Source of the DNA: a virus
Strand: one strand, 5' to 3'
Virus record (IMG/VR): IMGVR_UViG_3300017706_000806
Location: 1 to 55,825 of that record
DNA length: 55,825 nt
Shown: positions 44,601-50,757 of the stretch, in pieces
Layout: each line of letters begins with the position of its first letter
Numbering within the stretch: the first letter of the stretch is position 1
The notes under the pieces: generated by a model
Told to the model about the DNA's origin: nothing
Databases searched by the model: none
What the model saw: only the letters and a program-made list of their open reading frames with translations
Program-made: the position numbers and the translations under genes

Positions 44601-47312
44601 CATAAACTTGACATAAGCACTAAAATCATTTCTAAGCTTTGCTATTTTTCTTCTATCAAAAGAACCATCTTTAGTTAAATTTTTTGGATCACTTAAAATT
44701 TCTTTAATTGCTGATAGTTTTTTTATTTTTTCTTGTTTTTCTTTAACAAGATCTGTTTGAGATTTATCCTCTTTTAAGTTATCTATTTCAACCGCCAGAA
44801 AACTTAATTCCTTATCAATAGAGTCTTTATCTAATAATACAGTAATATCACTAGCACCCATATTCTCAAAAAGTGGATCTTTAGCAAGAGTTTCAAAAAT
44901 ACTATTTGATCTTTCTAGAGCTCTTTCAAAACCATCACGTGTAAACATAGCTAAGTAAGTGGCATGATCCCAACCTAACCTTGCTGTTAATTCTTCATTA
45001 TATTCTGTCTGCTGAGTTTTTCTATTGAATGCAGATTCATTAAAAGGATTTGGAAATTTATCTCTTAACTGAGTATAGTTTTCTTCCATCTTACCAATTT
45101 GACCAATCATATCCTGAAAACGCTCTCTTGTCTTACCAGACTTAATATCTTTTTTAGAAGTTGGAAAGGCTTCTGCTAATTCTTCATCTGAAAGCTTCAT
45201 GTAATCTTTCATTTGTTGCTCAAAATATTGCGCACCTCCTGTACTAATTACATCATATATTTGTTGAAACTTAGCATAATCTGCTTCATCAATATGATCA
45301 TAGATGCTTGCCATTGCTGCAGCTGTAGTTTGACCTTTAGAAATTTGATTTTGAATTAAAAAGCTAAACTTTTTTTGATCAAAAAGTTCTCCTTTTGTAG
45401 TGTATGCATCATTATAAGATTTTACAACACTATCAACAAATGCTTGCCTGTTTTCTTTATGCTTTTGATATCCTGCAGAATCAGTGGTTCTTTTATATAT
45501 AGCAGGTATACCTTGAAAAAATATTCTCTGAGGTACAGAAACAACACCACCCATTAAAAATCCTGACATGAATGTATCAAAACCTTGTGCGCTAAATTGA
45601 GAACGTACAGCAGAACTAAAGTTTTCATTAAACAAATCCATACCGCCAGCTAAAGGATCTTTTAATAAAGTAGTATAATAACCTTTTGTACCAACAGAAA
45701 TTGCTTCTTGCCCTAGTTCTTGTATCCCTTCTCCAAAGTTAGCAGCAAAATATCTAACAGTTCCACTAGCTGCCTTTTTTAAATTTCCTTTGACACCTGC
45801 ACTAATAAATGTTCTATATGCACCTCCTATACCAGTACCTGCATCTTTAAATGGATTTGTAACTGATTTAGTTTTAATAATTCTTCTTCCTACATCTGAT
45901 ACTTTATCATTCATCATTCTTGCAAATGACTTATTAAATCCTCCAAATGCATTACCTAATACAAGTTGATTTGTAGCAAATATAAGAGGTCCATTTATTA
46001 ATGTAGTTTTAAACGCAGCCTTAGATGCTTTATCCTGAATGTTAGTCATTTGCTCAGGAGTAATAGGTCTTCCAAAATTTTCTTGAGATAAGAGATCTGA
46101 ATTTTCTCTAATCATATCATTGTAAACCATACCTGCTTCAAGCTTGCTTTCTGCTAAGGCAAGGTTAAGTGATCTAAGATCCCTATAAAATCCACCAAAC
46201 AAAGTTGACTGTTTAGCTAAATTAGCTGCGTTCTGAGCACTATTGGCAGTGCTCTTTAACTTTCTAATAGCAGCAACTGTCTCAGGAGCAAAGAAGTTTA
46301 AAGCTGAGCCTGCAGTTACACCTTTTTGCATTGACCAAAAATCTCTAGCATTGTCTACTGACTTTAAAGATCTGACCATGTTTCTAGTTTGGCTAGCCAT
46401 TCTACCAACACTAAAACTATTTGCTATAGTTGAACCTATTTTTTTTAATCTTAACACATTCCTTGCGGTAGCAGTCATTAATGCTGCATCAGATACAGGA
46501 TTTAATCCTCCTTGTAAACCAGCAGCTGCTGCTAATGCTATTTCTTCTACTGCTATAGAAGATATGATACCCATAGTGTAAGCTGAATTTAATAACATAT
46601 TATTAGTCCACGCTAAAGCACCACCTCTTGTAGAATTACCAATAGCCATTGCATCAGCAAATTCATCAGCTGATTCCAAATCTGGACTAAAAGAACCACC
46701 GGTAAAATAATCTGCAATTGATCTGTAAGTGCTTTTAAAGCCAACTGCAGCTAAGGTGTAATACTCGCCCCACATTCTAGCATTATCTTCATATGCAGTA
46801 GTGTTAGCATTATAGTATGTTTCCATATCTGAATATGGAGTAAATCCTAATTCATTAAATTTTGGATGACTGTAGTATCTTAGAAAATTTGATTGACGTA
46901 TACCCGCATATACAGGAGCTACAATTTTTTTACCAGGTGCAGGTTCCTTATATACATCTGATGCATCCATTTCCATCAACCTGTTAAAGTATTCTGGATC
47001 TTGTTCATTAAGAGGATTCTGTTGTAATACAGGATCATATGTGTCTGTGGCTAGAGTTGGTCTCTTTAAACTCATATTACCATAAGAACCGCTTAAAGCA
47101 TACTCATTAATAAAAGGTTCTACTTCAGCCATTTCTTGTATTACAGAAAGATCTGCTGAGTCTATATATGCATCATACTCAGGAGTATTAAACATTTCCT
47201 CAATAGGAATGAATGGTAAGTCTTTATTTATTACACCACTAGTAACTTGACTATCCTTTATAGTTTGATCTAAACTATTATCTTGTGACTGATTATCCAT
47301 CTGCATATCCAA
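32688..47312 (-). CDS. Giant virion protein (4874 aa) with zincin and virion RNA polymerase-like core
   Basis: One uninterrupted 14.6-kb frame. The N-terminal ~200 residues carry a segment I associate with crAss-like cargo proteins (NFLRYYSHPKFNELGFTPYS, near 142-161), followed by a hydrophobic region near 238-266. Helical and coiled-coil regions follow. A zincin-type site YHEAFHG lies at H2228-E2229-H2232, with a candidate third ligand in EQEYYEEYLA near 2290-2297. ISGADFDIDKVYAQ places D3786, D3788 and D3790 as the DxDxD metal-binding motif of a single-chain RNA polymerase; the upstream IRIPSQDNHSTVN segment matches the strand before that motif. It is expected to be packaged, ejected and to transcribe early genes. 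Possible processing by its own protease is inference. Confidence 0.8.
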   Translation of the reverse strand: MDMQMDNQSQDNSLDQTIKDSQVTSGVINKDLPFIPIEEMFNTPEYDAYIDSADLSVIQEMAEVEPFINEYALSGSYGNMSLKRPTLATDTYDPVLQQNPLNEQDPEYFNRLMEMDASDVYKEPAPGKKIVAPVYAGIRQSNFLRYYSHPKFNELGFTPYSDMETYYNANTTAYEDNARMWGEYYTLAAVGFKSTYRSIADYFTGGSFSPDLESADEFADAMAIGNSTRGGALAWTNNMLLNSAYTMGIISSIAVEEIALAAAAGLQGGLNPVSDAALMTATARNVLRLKKIGSTIANSFSVGRMASQTRNMVRSLKSVDNARDFWSMQKGVTAGSALNFFAPETVAAIRKLKSTANSAQNAANLAKQSTLFGGFYRDLRSLNLALAESKLEAGMVYNDMIRENSDLLSQENFGRPITPEQMTNIQDKASKAAFKTTLINGPLIFATNQLVLGNAFGGFNKSFARMMNDKVSDVGRRIIKTKSVTNPFKDAGTGIGGAYRTFISAGVKGNLKKAASGTVRYFAANFGEGIQELGQEAISVGTKGYYTTLLKDPLAGGMDLFNENFSSAVRSQFSAQGFDTFMSGFLMGGVVSVPQRIFFQGIPAIYKRTTDSAGYQKHKENRQAFVDSVVKSYNDAYTTKGELFDQKKFSFLIQNQISKGQTTAAAMASIYDHIDEADYAKFQQIYDVISTGGAQYFEQQMKDYMKLSDEELAEAFPTSKKDIKSGKTRERFQDMIGQIGKMEENYTQLRDKFPNPFNESAFNRKTQQTEYNEELTARLGWDHATYLAMFTRDGFERALERSNSIFETLAKDPLFENMGASDITVLLDKDSIDKELSFLAVEIDNLKEDKSQTDLVKEKQEKIKKLSAIKEILSDPKNLTKDGSFDRRKIAKLRNDFSAYVKFMAKKSGSFVNQDAIDEALKLIVDHGALEGRAKVYNKTIEALANPEKFKEVFERSKTEIKAIYRNKEKIFRESLDKYLNTVEQNRLFNEIDSVEGEFGTPIPEIQDVIQFASTNNVEDLAVFYNERGIISPQNDPVAFNEINRLKAIYAKAAAPTQEEVKSATEEAQTAENRQDIQDIIKDIDVEIPAGESKVLTSILKRAYRKYERTQAIIRKKSLKYKDWVNTQEGEAYREAYTAIKKIWINNDREVLSADRQLTQEQINNDAGLMNWLTSLEGRNNDLVGQVLDTLNISLADISGQDITLSETGENLEGNSNYRIEPELRGSVISVRTKKMADAEGNISDVYEIIDSKTGEKISGDMLQAAGVASDINFFNEKDKAKDAWKLLKINMPSDGTFDFDGIEGLSFGTKVYSLTEKDDNGNPAEYIIFSNSDNVIRRERLTLIPASAVSLSSQEKKDNGVYINLKAGQFGEFYQLEDKDFQLLPASVSRITYSEPVTPYGGKNPGENNWAAAKDRYYKILNVLSYEDIKTLEFVVMKDPEGGLTTTQYSNGNLEPNPYIINKKSKYQIGIRTSSSAVQSKIDALFSSNDSDGKPNAFVKLDNDGVDTKIFAYMPNDSFQFFGGVDPMALTRQQLNQVIGSTEKLKSKLTKAQILDKVRDNWTKQGLLISEVDRLMENVPDGSFLTITQNDLSEGLFFNSILGNVVYDKEARSIKDLVNEGAADNSGNYLIYQLEQGSTGRGRIPISNLSGTELEALENKVENAIGKSELNSNLLQGSDAYKAVVLLPDGTYRMVPLKSQFLSPESLDTLLVEVFERAQLTQKENKDGKNPTFNNQFNEELRKDKIDPKTNQIIRDGLFISGYGNLNISLQVDMYGKVQLQVLTGEQRFYFTLDKSEVNSKATLKAKLNTLLAKANQSDLFKNSTSSAEAGNKKGLVLSTNNFKKSYGREVGINELIEKTGTNAKPQVAGVSKIEIGADSASIQAKKIATATQSTKTLEQIAEESNTAEINSEKKFEDDNVVLKKETFTVNQENGFTVEVTVKTYLDGSLDRAESVFFDADGNKDRETKQRLADNDIVIRDGLTAEELVVAAFGGIVKKTSEISGAEINNPKKIAQLTIEQKQKLGIETVETLTSEVTEKEFREFTDNATVSDARINAIANKIKAGKELTAQEQAMREEKAEQVEEILKEDTTSSEVTELEKLNQKLDTLKDKLVAGEDIKKHRKILKKSAEYQKLLKEIKNFGNIANKIAPALTQKDVEDIDVFVAWASENLPDFISIEDINTLGNNMKSGGVRVGAFGLNLNHLAGGLNISGTLYTGANSPYRYHEAFHGVFRMLLTDAEINKYLSFARKEVRANLRAEGKNFEQELNKFRKSADTYSNMSRSRLEQEYYEEYLANEFEKFKANPRSSKTDSSVKSFFTRILEWIKSFFNSYNKNELLTLFENIDGGKYRTSATMLNQFTTGLSSGVTLEANALIPYKKITDKDSNNEGYLYLDSSIADPLIRSIAAMYLSRVSKVTKPNTNRGDILEEVIDDFYQLYNSESDVNKERSETQKEILDSITNAFDNYDDSIKDQVYDILNVIDGQIAEEEYNTEYFEDAVGVRASSQWNTDASLIGGINSTPRMIRAYIATTTMDATDFFGNKELIKDKEPLIIPVPFTEVYNGLLKSVKNITDPKKMLQTMYFFGQENAATGAVVARILQDIGVSTETLLNDSPLPKMQDPLLFQSITKAFENFRVDYLFTQRDLLGNIITYSAAQRDDINSQVDEWSQAWNDAFKKIKSNTSTASKAEKTLVELIGLLNQTDKKSSRAATEDARKYSKLLFDLTGIRISAQYLKYSILYNRVEAGNVFSETIENEDGTKTTEVDHEQKALVDLHKYEDEPLTSQVIREMYTLVRDKENIFSDGEDGMRSRLVKIAQGNAPFDETIGLSVFRNTEGNLVYAHQKPTFHLKQIEALNNPATLESKKEDLYLENNHLLNNPAFIEMSNQKRQRVIRVAGTKVGELNSTEEEINENISGVSYKSTYGNFTPQEFASSLINSYTALVNTKSNKVDYVEVIDPITNERLKVALAPSLIRVLESSNTGDMMYMPIIRAVEFESGNSGAVKITDNAIDVYINSIDTEYKRIQRESNPDTKTEEQIVGYNIEGYNEEGKPLPMKAYTLHNSSLLLTSDLKNNLEEIAKRFDGTTLEQALLERDVTMDQLKSEVREKLDLQFEEFKSELEGLGVDMQISQKIKQGLIGKSGKATPALVESNYLLNLTDDFDYNLKQIFLNDWINTQAINEIFLGDQAVTLKNGVDAIKRAKAQNAAYISAYSSISAPEQGINHSVDDISLIAIEEIKEISALTGNNIDVADAQMWMTPKASRYMSFGFGQLTPSIAALYDKIDQGEEVTSWQMFGESAKVVKLEEETYIVKGKKIFDNDNVEVLIDDSKARTEVLELAKKEKPIRLDGYVNQDNAMLNSKKLVYFDGTTFIKMSAFMLSRQLTSNPIGTDENGTTIYEAKPNREGLHNLLNRLEEIESKKETLGIAAPESALKMLKQRVQPLDRINQDKPFNEKDYTTLSAMDMGLQSATPSNKLESIDPTQIKALVTSEQIDSTPIPGMGLNEKGEVMKVGDVRRLYNEAISRRVEINFKNKRNLIFTFNGAMDELAISKDKGELTPNLTAFLRYATEGLKASQSSSQLLEFFSTEEGEQKYNLNNPITVNKFEQLFLSYLSKGSLAEKQPGLSLTLVSDFGMKVYRRVFSVDENGIPDRSEIIREKVWDKITNKPDIVEFDTLSRSNFPKEGLVVIDRLRSDVKEYDSNGEFTGLRYTEMLMPAHFQSVMDLIENGGMEMPDVLSKMFGIRIPSQDNHSTVNIKHVDFLPAFYGSSASFAQELVEISGADFDIDKVYAQIKDFYVKDRKFVEYGKAENTEDKYDEYINYVNEKVGKPGTTYSEAYNLFNKSEQSAEMQNIEDTAEDEVASEAGLSESGIKALRILGLPISLEEYKKYLEKYGEPYQAPMNNRILDYKYALMGNTAVTEDTVGEELPISYQPAALDILKSELQGLINLSTGETRNLFAKRDAEDSIDINNLLGKINAFKNNKGAAIGAIVSPNVNLSLLTEYDVSIEDKSKIININGVSYDNFGVLREKITKDKDGLRKQDIISSLITMATDDAKERLVAKLGLNRSALNLVGNLTALGVPIRTSLLLVNNPTIQKIYDKALNKVEKLDPGVKKLATAAIEELRTPANRDLSLVPLTDELLYEAIENEEDLSDIEKISILTEFLKGVEIQEFTRKMSSVSNLTTGLGKDISAVNKKKADINSLLEPQILLSKSGKTKQIKPMMDLSKIYKSETWQSKYIEIFNQVVDQILPATFLSASTPFQSILNTTLQDVNQNNIEFNEEALAAVSRDLLSYVTIKAYQHNQLKSENNSQFVANLDNNFIYPLPEIESVNSIVKLVDKLRAREDMQDNFFLNSFVQVKSANDISNQTGMNLAEANTFLSMNPLQKVDLQTSFAKIYGTADTRSDALSIVNYMMVKDGLQLKYGSLLDAVSPFIMNDFLSQIDTANQGLRDASDEKMMSTFGLTFDEFEKEFVDGYMQSNVNNALLNTYTVVTNMDANKDTTSTIRKINRKDKSLVFERNESEGFNYIRVNYTDNVSSFYVTYIRSEVDTGEQLNEGGITDTFVEVSTYGSNQQSGIGFMFGKRPTYAENRAYVSEKNLSPNQPVQDQTFTEDQESQQDQIRERLLKDESANIEATSDTLKVNGKPIDEVTETDVEDNSVSAAGLMDLLNSPAQPTQQASEVETITYTPKGKEKQTYTVRGNKFFNKKGVEVFKESSVDRNKLAGNLAVQRGQAQVVEYLGKKYLVNKDNKIMSVTTGKIMKWGEDNGNRKAVLKLVQPISGTKNELLETEESVTSLDSQLYNQLKLQLEDPYTEIVDYWNKNIKNNADLLTKLKAQNILSLNDLIESRKNNNIYTSDEQFLESLGCL

Positions 47313-47323
47313 GTTATTTCTTA

Positions 47324-50300
47324 TTATTGTTTTTTAGCATTTAGCTTATGATCTTTAGACTTAGCAAGGCTATATCTTTTACCTGCTTGAGTAAAAACAC
47401 CTTGGACCCATTCAGACTCTAAACGAAGTGCTTCTGCAGGACCTTGCTCATCTATCTTAATATTTTTAGATAATGGTTGTGATGTTGTAAATGTACCACC
47501 TTGTACATAATTATTAAACTGCCAATTTAATTGGTATTCCATATCACCATTTCTAACAAATCTATATGTACCAATCACATCACCGTCCTCATTAAGAAAT
47601 GCTGGTGGTTCATAGTAATTATTAGGGTTAGCTGCAATTTCAGCTAATATAGGTGAACTAAACTCTAAAGATTGCATGTTAGACCTAGGACTTACATCAT
47701 CTATTTGTTCAAATACAACAGATACACCATTTTCAAGTTTTTCAAAATCACTAGATTTAATAGAACCATATTGTTTTTCAGGATCAGCTCCTCCTTTAAC
47801 TTTAGAAGCTAACCAATCTTTATTAAATATAATTCTATAACCTGCTGTAGTTTTATCACCATCAGCCGGTGCACCATAAACTGGTGAATATTCTATTGTG
47901 GCTCTTGGTATTGATGACAATGTATTAGAAGCTTTTGGATTTGAAAGGTAACTCACTAAATCCGCTCTAAACATTCTTAAAACCTCTTCACCTACATTAA
48001 AAGCTTCAGCATCTGAAAGATCTGAATCTTTAAAATCATTAAGAGATCCTTGTATATATTTTGGTGCTATACCACGTGCTTCTAATTCTGACATTTGTCT
48101 AAATAAATCTGCTGCCATTTGGTCTGCAAAAGGATTAAGTCCTTTAGCATCAATATCAGCAATGTATGTAGGATTACTAGATAAACCTGCATTACTTTCA
48201 GAAGCTCCCCTCATCATACTTTCAAGAGTAGCTGTCTTATAAGCATCACCATAGTTACCAGTAAGGGCCTGATTCATATTCTTTTTTTCTGCCTTATAAA
48301 ACATACCTGCCTCATTTCTTATACTTTTTTCATCAATTTCTTTTGCACGTGTATAATTTCCTCTTGGTTTTCTTTCTGGAGCTCTAACTCTTTCTCCTGT
48401 GTCATCATCTATAAAATATACAACACCTGTTTTAAAGGATTGATCAGTTGATCCTTTAAGTCGTCCTTCTTCTAAGGTTGAATAAACATGATTCATAACA
48501 GTCCTAGTTTTACCATTAGGTAATGTCACTGTCTCTGGCACAAAATTATACCACTCCATCTGTTTACGTTCATCCTTTAAATATTTTTTGTTATTATTAT
48601 TATCCCACCCAGTTGAATTGTAATTAGTAAGTTTGCCTTCCTTAGCTAGTTTAACTGCCATATCTCCATGCTGTGTTCTAGTCATTGGAAAAAATGTACC
48701 ATCATCTAACTTTTCCCATATACCAGGCATTCCATTTTTGTCAAATCCTGCAGCGTCAGAATTCTCTGCAAATGTTTTAGTTCTAGCTGCATCATAAGTT
48801 TGTTTCTGAATTCTTAATGCACCTTTTAGAAATTGACTAAGTTTAACTTCCTCTCCATCTAAAGCCTGCATCCCTTGTCTAAGACTAAGAAAAGATTTTG
48901 ACTTTTGAATATCTGGATACTTTGCCTCTAAACCATCTTTATCGGCTGAGTTATACATTTTATTTGAATAGTCCTTATAAAGCTCATTAATAAGTTTTTC
49001 ATTAGCTGTAGCTGCAAAATCCTTTTCTTGTCTAGAAACACCACCCATTCCTGATGAAGCACTTGCTATCTGAGTAGGAGCTATTAATGTTGTTTTAACC
49101 TCCTCAATAGTTCCGGTAAATACTTTACCACTAGCGTCTGTATATGAATATCTTTGACTACCGTCATTACCATTTGGTTCTAACATCGTCATGTATTTTG
49201 CTATAGCATCAACTTTATCTGAATAAAGCCTATCTGTTTTTGTATTATACGCTTTTATAGTCTCCTCATAAACTACATCAAAATCAGGGTTTGGCTTACC
49301 ATCTTTTGATTTAGCATCAGTAGCAGCCGGATCACCAGCTCTCTTTCTTTCATCTTTAAGAACCTTAGATAAAGAATTACCCTCTTCATCAAACATCAGT
49401 TCTCCCTTTTCTTTTGCTAGTTGTCTTCTATTAACTTGTTTAATGGCTTCTAAATTTCTAGCATTTCTAGCTGCATTATCTTGCAAAGTCTTTTTATACC
49501 TATACTTTGAATATGGTGTCTCTACTAGTTTTGCTTCAAACTCCCGCATACTAAATATTTTAGCAGCCGTTATCATGTCACCCATCATGTTAGCACCCAT
49601 CAACAATTGATAAGCTCTATTTAGTGAAGCTTGTGAACCTTCCCCAATAGGCTTGCGAGCAAGATCTTGAACTTGCATCTGATTGTTTAATTCAGCTTTC
49701 ATTGCTTCATAAGCATTCATCTGCTTCTTCATTGTTTTGTCCTGATCAGAACCAGGAATAATACCATTGTTCTTATGATAATCATCCCATCTAAGATTTA
49801 TATTTTCTAATTCTTGTACCTTAGCTTGAGTTTTAGATAAACGTGCATTATTATTTGCTTCTATTCTACTGATGGTTTCTGCAGCCCATGCTTGTTGTCC
49901 TTCTTGAACAGATGTAAAATCTCCAGCAGCAATACCTTCTGCTGCAAAATCTCTACTTTGTACATATGATTGAGTCTGATATGCTCTTTGTATTCTGGGA
50001 TCATCTTGTAAAGTCTTCATCAAATATTCTTTAGCTGGACCTACAACTAAATCACCATTTTGCTGTTCAATATTCCACATTGGATCAATTGTGCCATCAG
50101 GATTTTTTTTAGTGACAGTAACCTTCATTTTTAAAGGAGGCTTCATTTCACCTAAAATCTTCTGAGCAGTTTCAACTAAGTCTGCATCTTCAACATATTT
50201 TGGTAATCCAAAATTTAATGCCTGATCAGGAGTAGCATTTACAAAATCATCCATTTTATATTGCAATGCTTTTACACCAGGACCCCACCATTTTTCTCTT

Positions 50301-50698
50301 TGCTCTCTATTTTGGCTATCTAATAATCTATTAGCATAATCCATTTCTTTTCTATAAGCAGAAGTAAAAACTACATCTCTAACCATTAGTTTATCTTCAA
50401 AGAAAGGTGCAAAAACTGCTTTAGCAGAATCTGCATTTTGAGCAAGTGACAAATCCATGCCAGCAATTTTTTCAAGAGAGGGTGCTAAATTGTCAACATA
50501 CTGATCTCTACGTTCTTTATTATCTTCTCTAGACAAATCAGCATACACTACTTTGTTATAAACATCATTAGTAGCCTTAAAATTAGTAGAGTACTTATCT
50601 TGTCTAACATCTAAAACAGCAGACAAAAATTTATAATCCGGTGTAAACGGTTGAATGTCTGGTAAAATATTTTTTGCTCCTGGTACGTATGTTGCCAT
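47324..50698 (-). CDS. crAss-like capsid cargo protein (1124 aa)
   Basis: The N-terminus (MATYVPGAKNILPDIQPFTP, then DYKFLSAVLDVRQDKY, LSREDNKERRDQYV and GMDLSLAQNADSAKAVFAPF) follows the conserved start I associate with crAss-like cargo proteins, which are stored in the capsid with the DNA and ejected. The rest is long, helical and charged, without obvious enzymatic motifs or membrane segments. It ends 11 bases before the 4874-residue gene in the same transcript direction. It is preceded by a gap of about 60 bases with a weak hairpin and a promoter-like pair. Confidence 0.75.
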   Translation of the reverse strand: MATYVPGAKNILPDIQPFTPDYKFLSAVLDVRQDKYSTNFKATNDVYNKVVYADLSREDNKERRDQYVDNLAPSLEKIAGMDLSLAQNADSAKAVFAPFFEDKLMVRDVVFTSAYRKEMDYANRLLDSQNREQREKWWGPGVKALQYKMDDFVNATPDQALNFGLPKYVEDADLVETAQKILGEMKPPLKMKVTVTKKNPDGTIDPMWNIEQQNGDLVVGPAKEYLMKTLQDDPRIQRAYQTQSYVQSRDFAAEGIAAGDFTSVQEGQQAWAAETISRIEANNNARLSKTQAKVQELENINLRWDDYHKNNGIIPGSDQDKTMKKQMNAYEAMKAELNNQMQVQDLARKPIGEGSQASLNRAYQLLMGANMMGDMITAAKIFSMREFEAKLVETPYSKYRYKKTLQDNAARNARNLEAIKQVNRRQLAKEKGELMFDEEGNSLSKVLKDERKRAGDPAATDAKSKDGKPNPDFDVVYEETIKAYNTKTDRLYSDKVDAIAKYMTMLEPNGNDGSQRYSYTDASGKVFTGTIEEVKTTLIAPTQIASASSGMGGVSRQEKDFAATANEKLINELYKDYSNKMYNSADKDGLEAKYPDIQKSKSFLSLRQGMQALDGEEVKLSQFLKGALRIQKQTYDAARTKTFAENSDAAGFDKNGMPGIWEKLDDGTFFPMTRTQHGDMAVKLAKEGKLTNYNSTGWDNNNNKKYLKDERKQMEWYNFVPETVTLPNGKTRTVMNHVYSTLEEGRLKGSTDQSFKTGVVYFIDDDTGERVRAPERKPRGNYTRAKEIDEKSIRNEAGMFYKAEKKNMNQALTGNYGDAYKTATLESMMRGASESNAGLSSNPTYIADIDAKGLNPFADQMAADLFRQMSELEARGIAPKYIQGSLNDFKDSDLSDAEAFNVGEEVLRMFRADLVSYLSNPKASNTLSSIPRATIEYSPVYGAPADGDKTTAGYRIIFNKDWLASKVKGGADPEKQYGSIKSSDFEKLENGVSVVFEQIDDVSPRSNMQSLEFSSPILAEIAANPNNYYEPPAFLNEDGDVIGTYRFVRNGDMEYQLNWQFNNYVQGGTFTTSQPLSKNIKIDEQGPAEALRLESEWVQGVFTQAGKRYSLAKSKDHKLNAKKQ

Positions 50699-50702
50699 AA
50701 TG

Positions 50703-50733
50703 TAAAATTACTATAATTTATTAAGTTTAACAA
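50703..50733 (-). promoter_or_regulatory. Weak Bacteroidota promoter-like pair upstream of the 1124-aa gene
   Basis: Read on the minus strand, TTG (50733-50731), a 20-base spacer and TAATTTTA (50710-50703) resemble TTG/TAnnTTTG with one mismatch. The start codon lies only four bases beyond, so the transcript would be nearly leaderless. I give it low confidence. Confidence 0.25.
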
Positions 50734-50738
50734 GATCA

Positions 50739-50757
50739 ATTTTAAAACCCTTAAGGT
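50739..50757 (-). terminator. Weak hairpin after the 949-aa gene
   Basis: On the minus strand, AAACC pairs with GGTTT around TTAAG, immediately after the stop of the 949-residue gene, and a short AT-rich tract follows. It is too short to be a sure terminator, and read-through to the next giant gene is likely. Confidence 0.3.
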
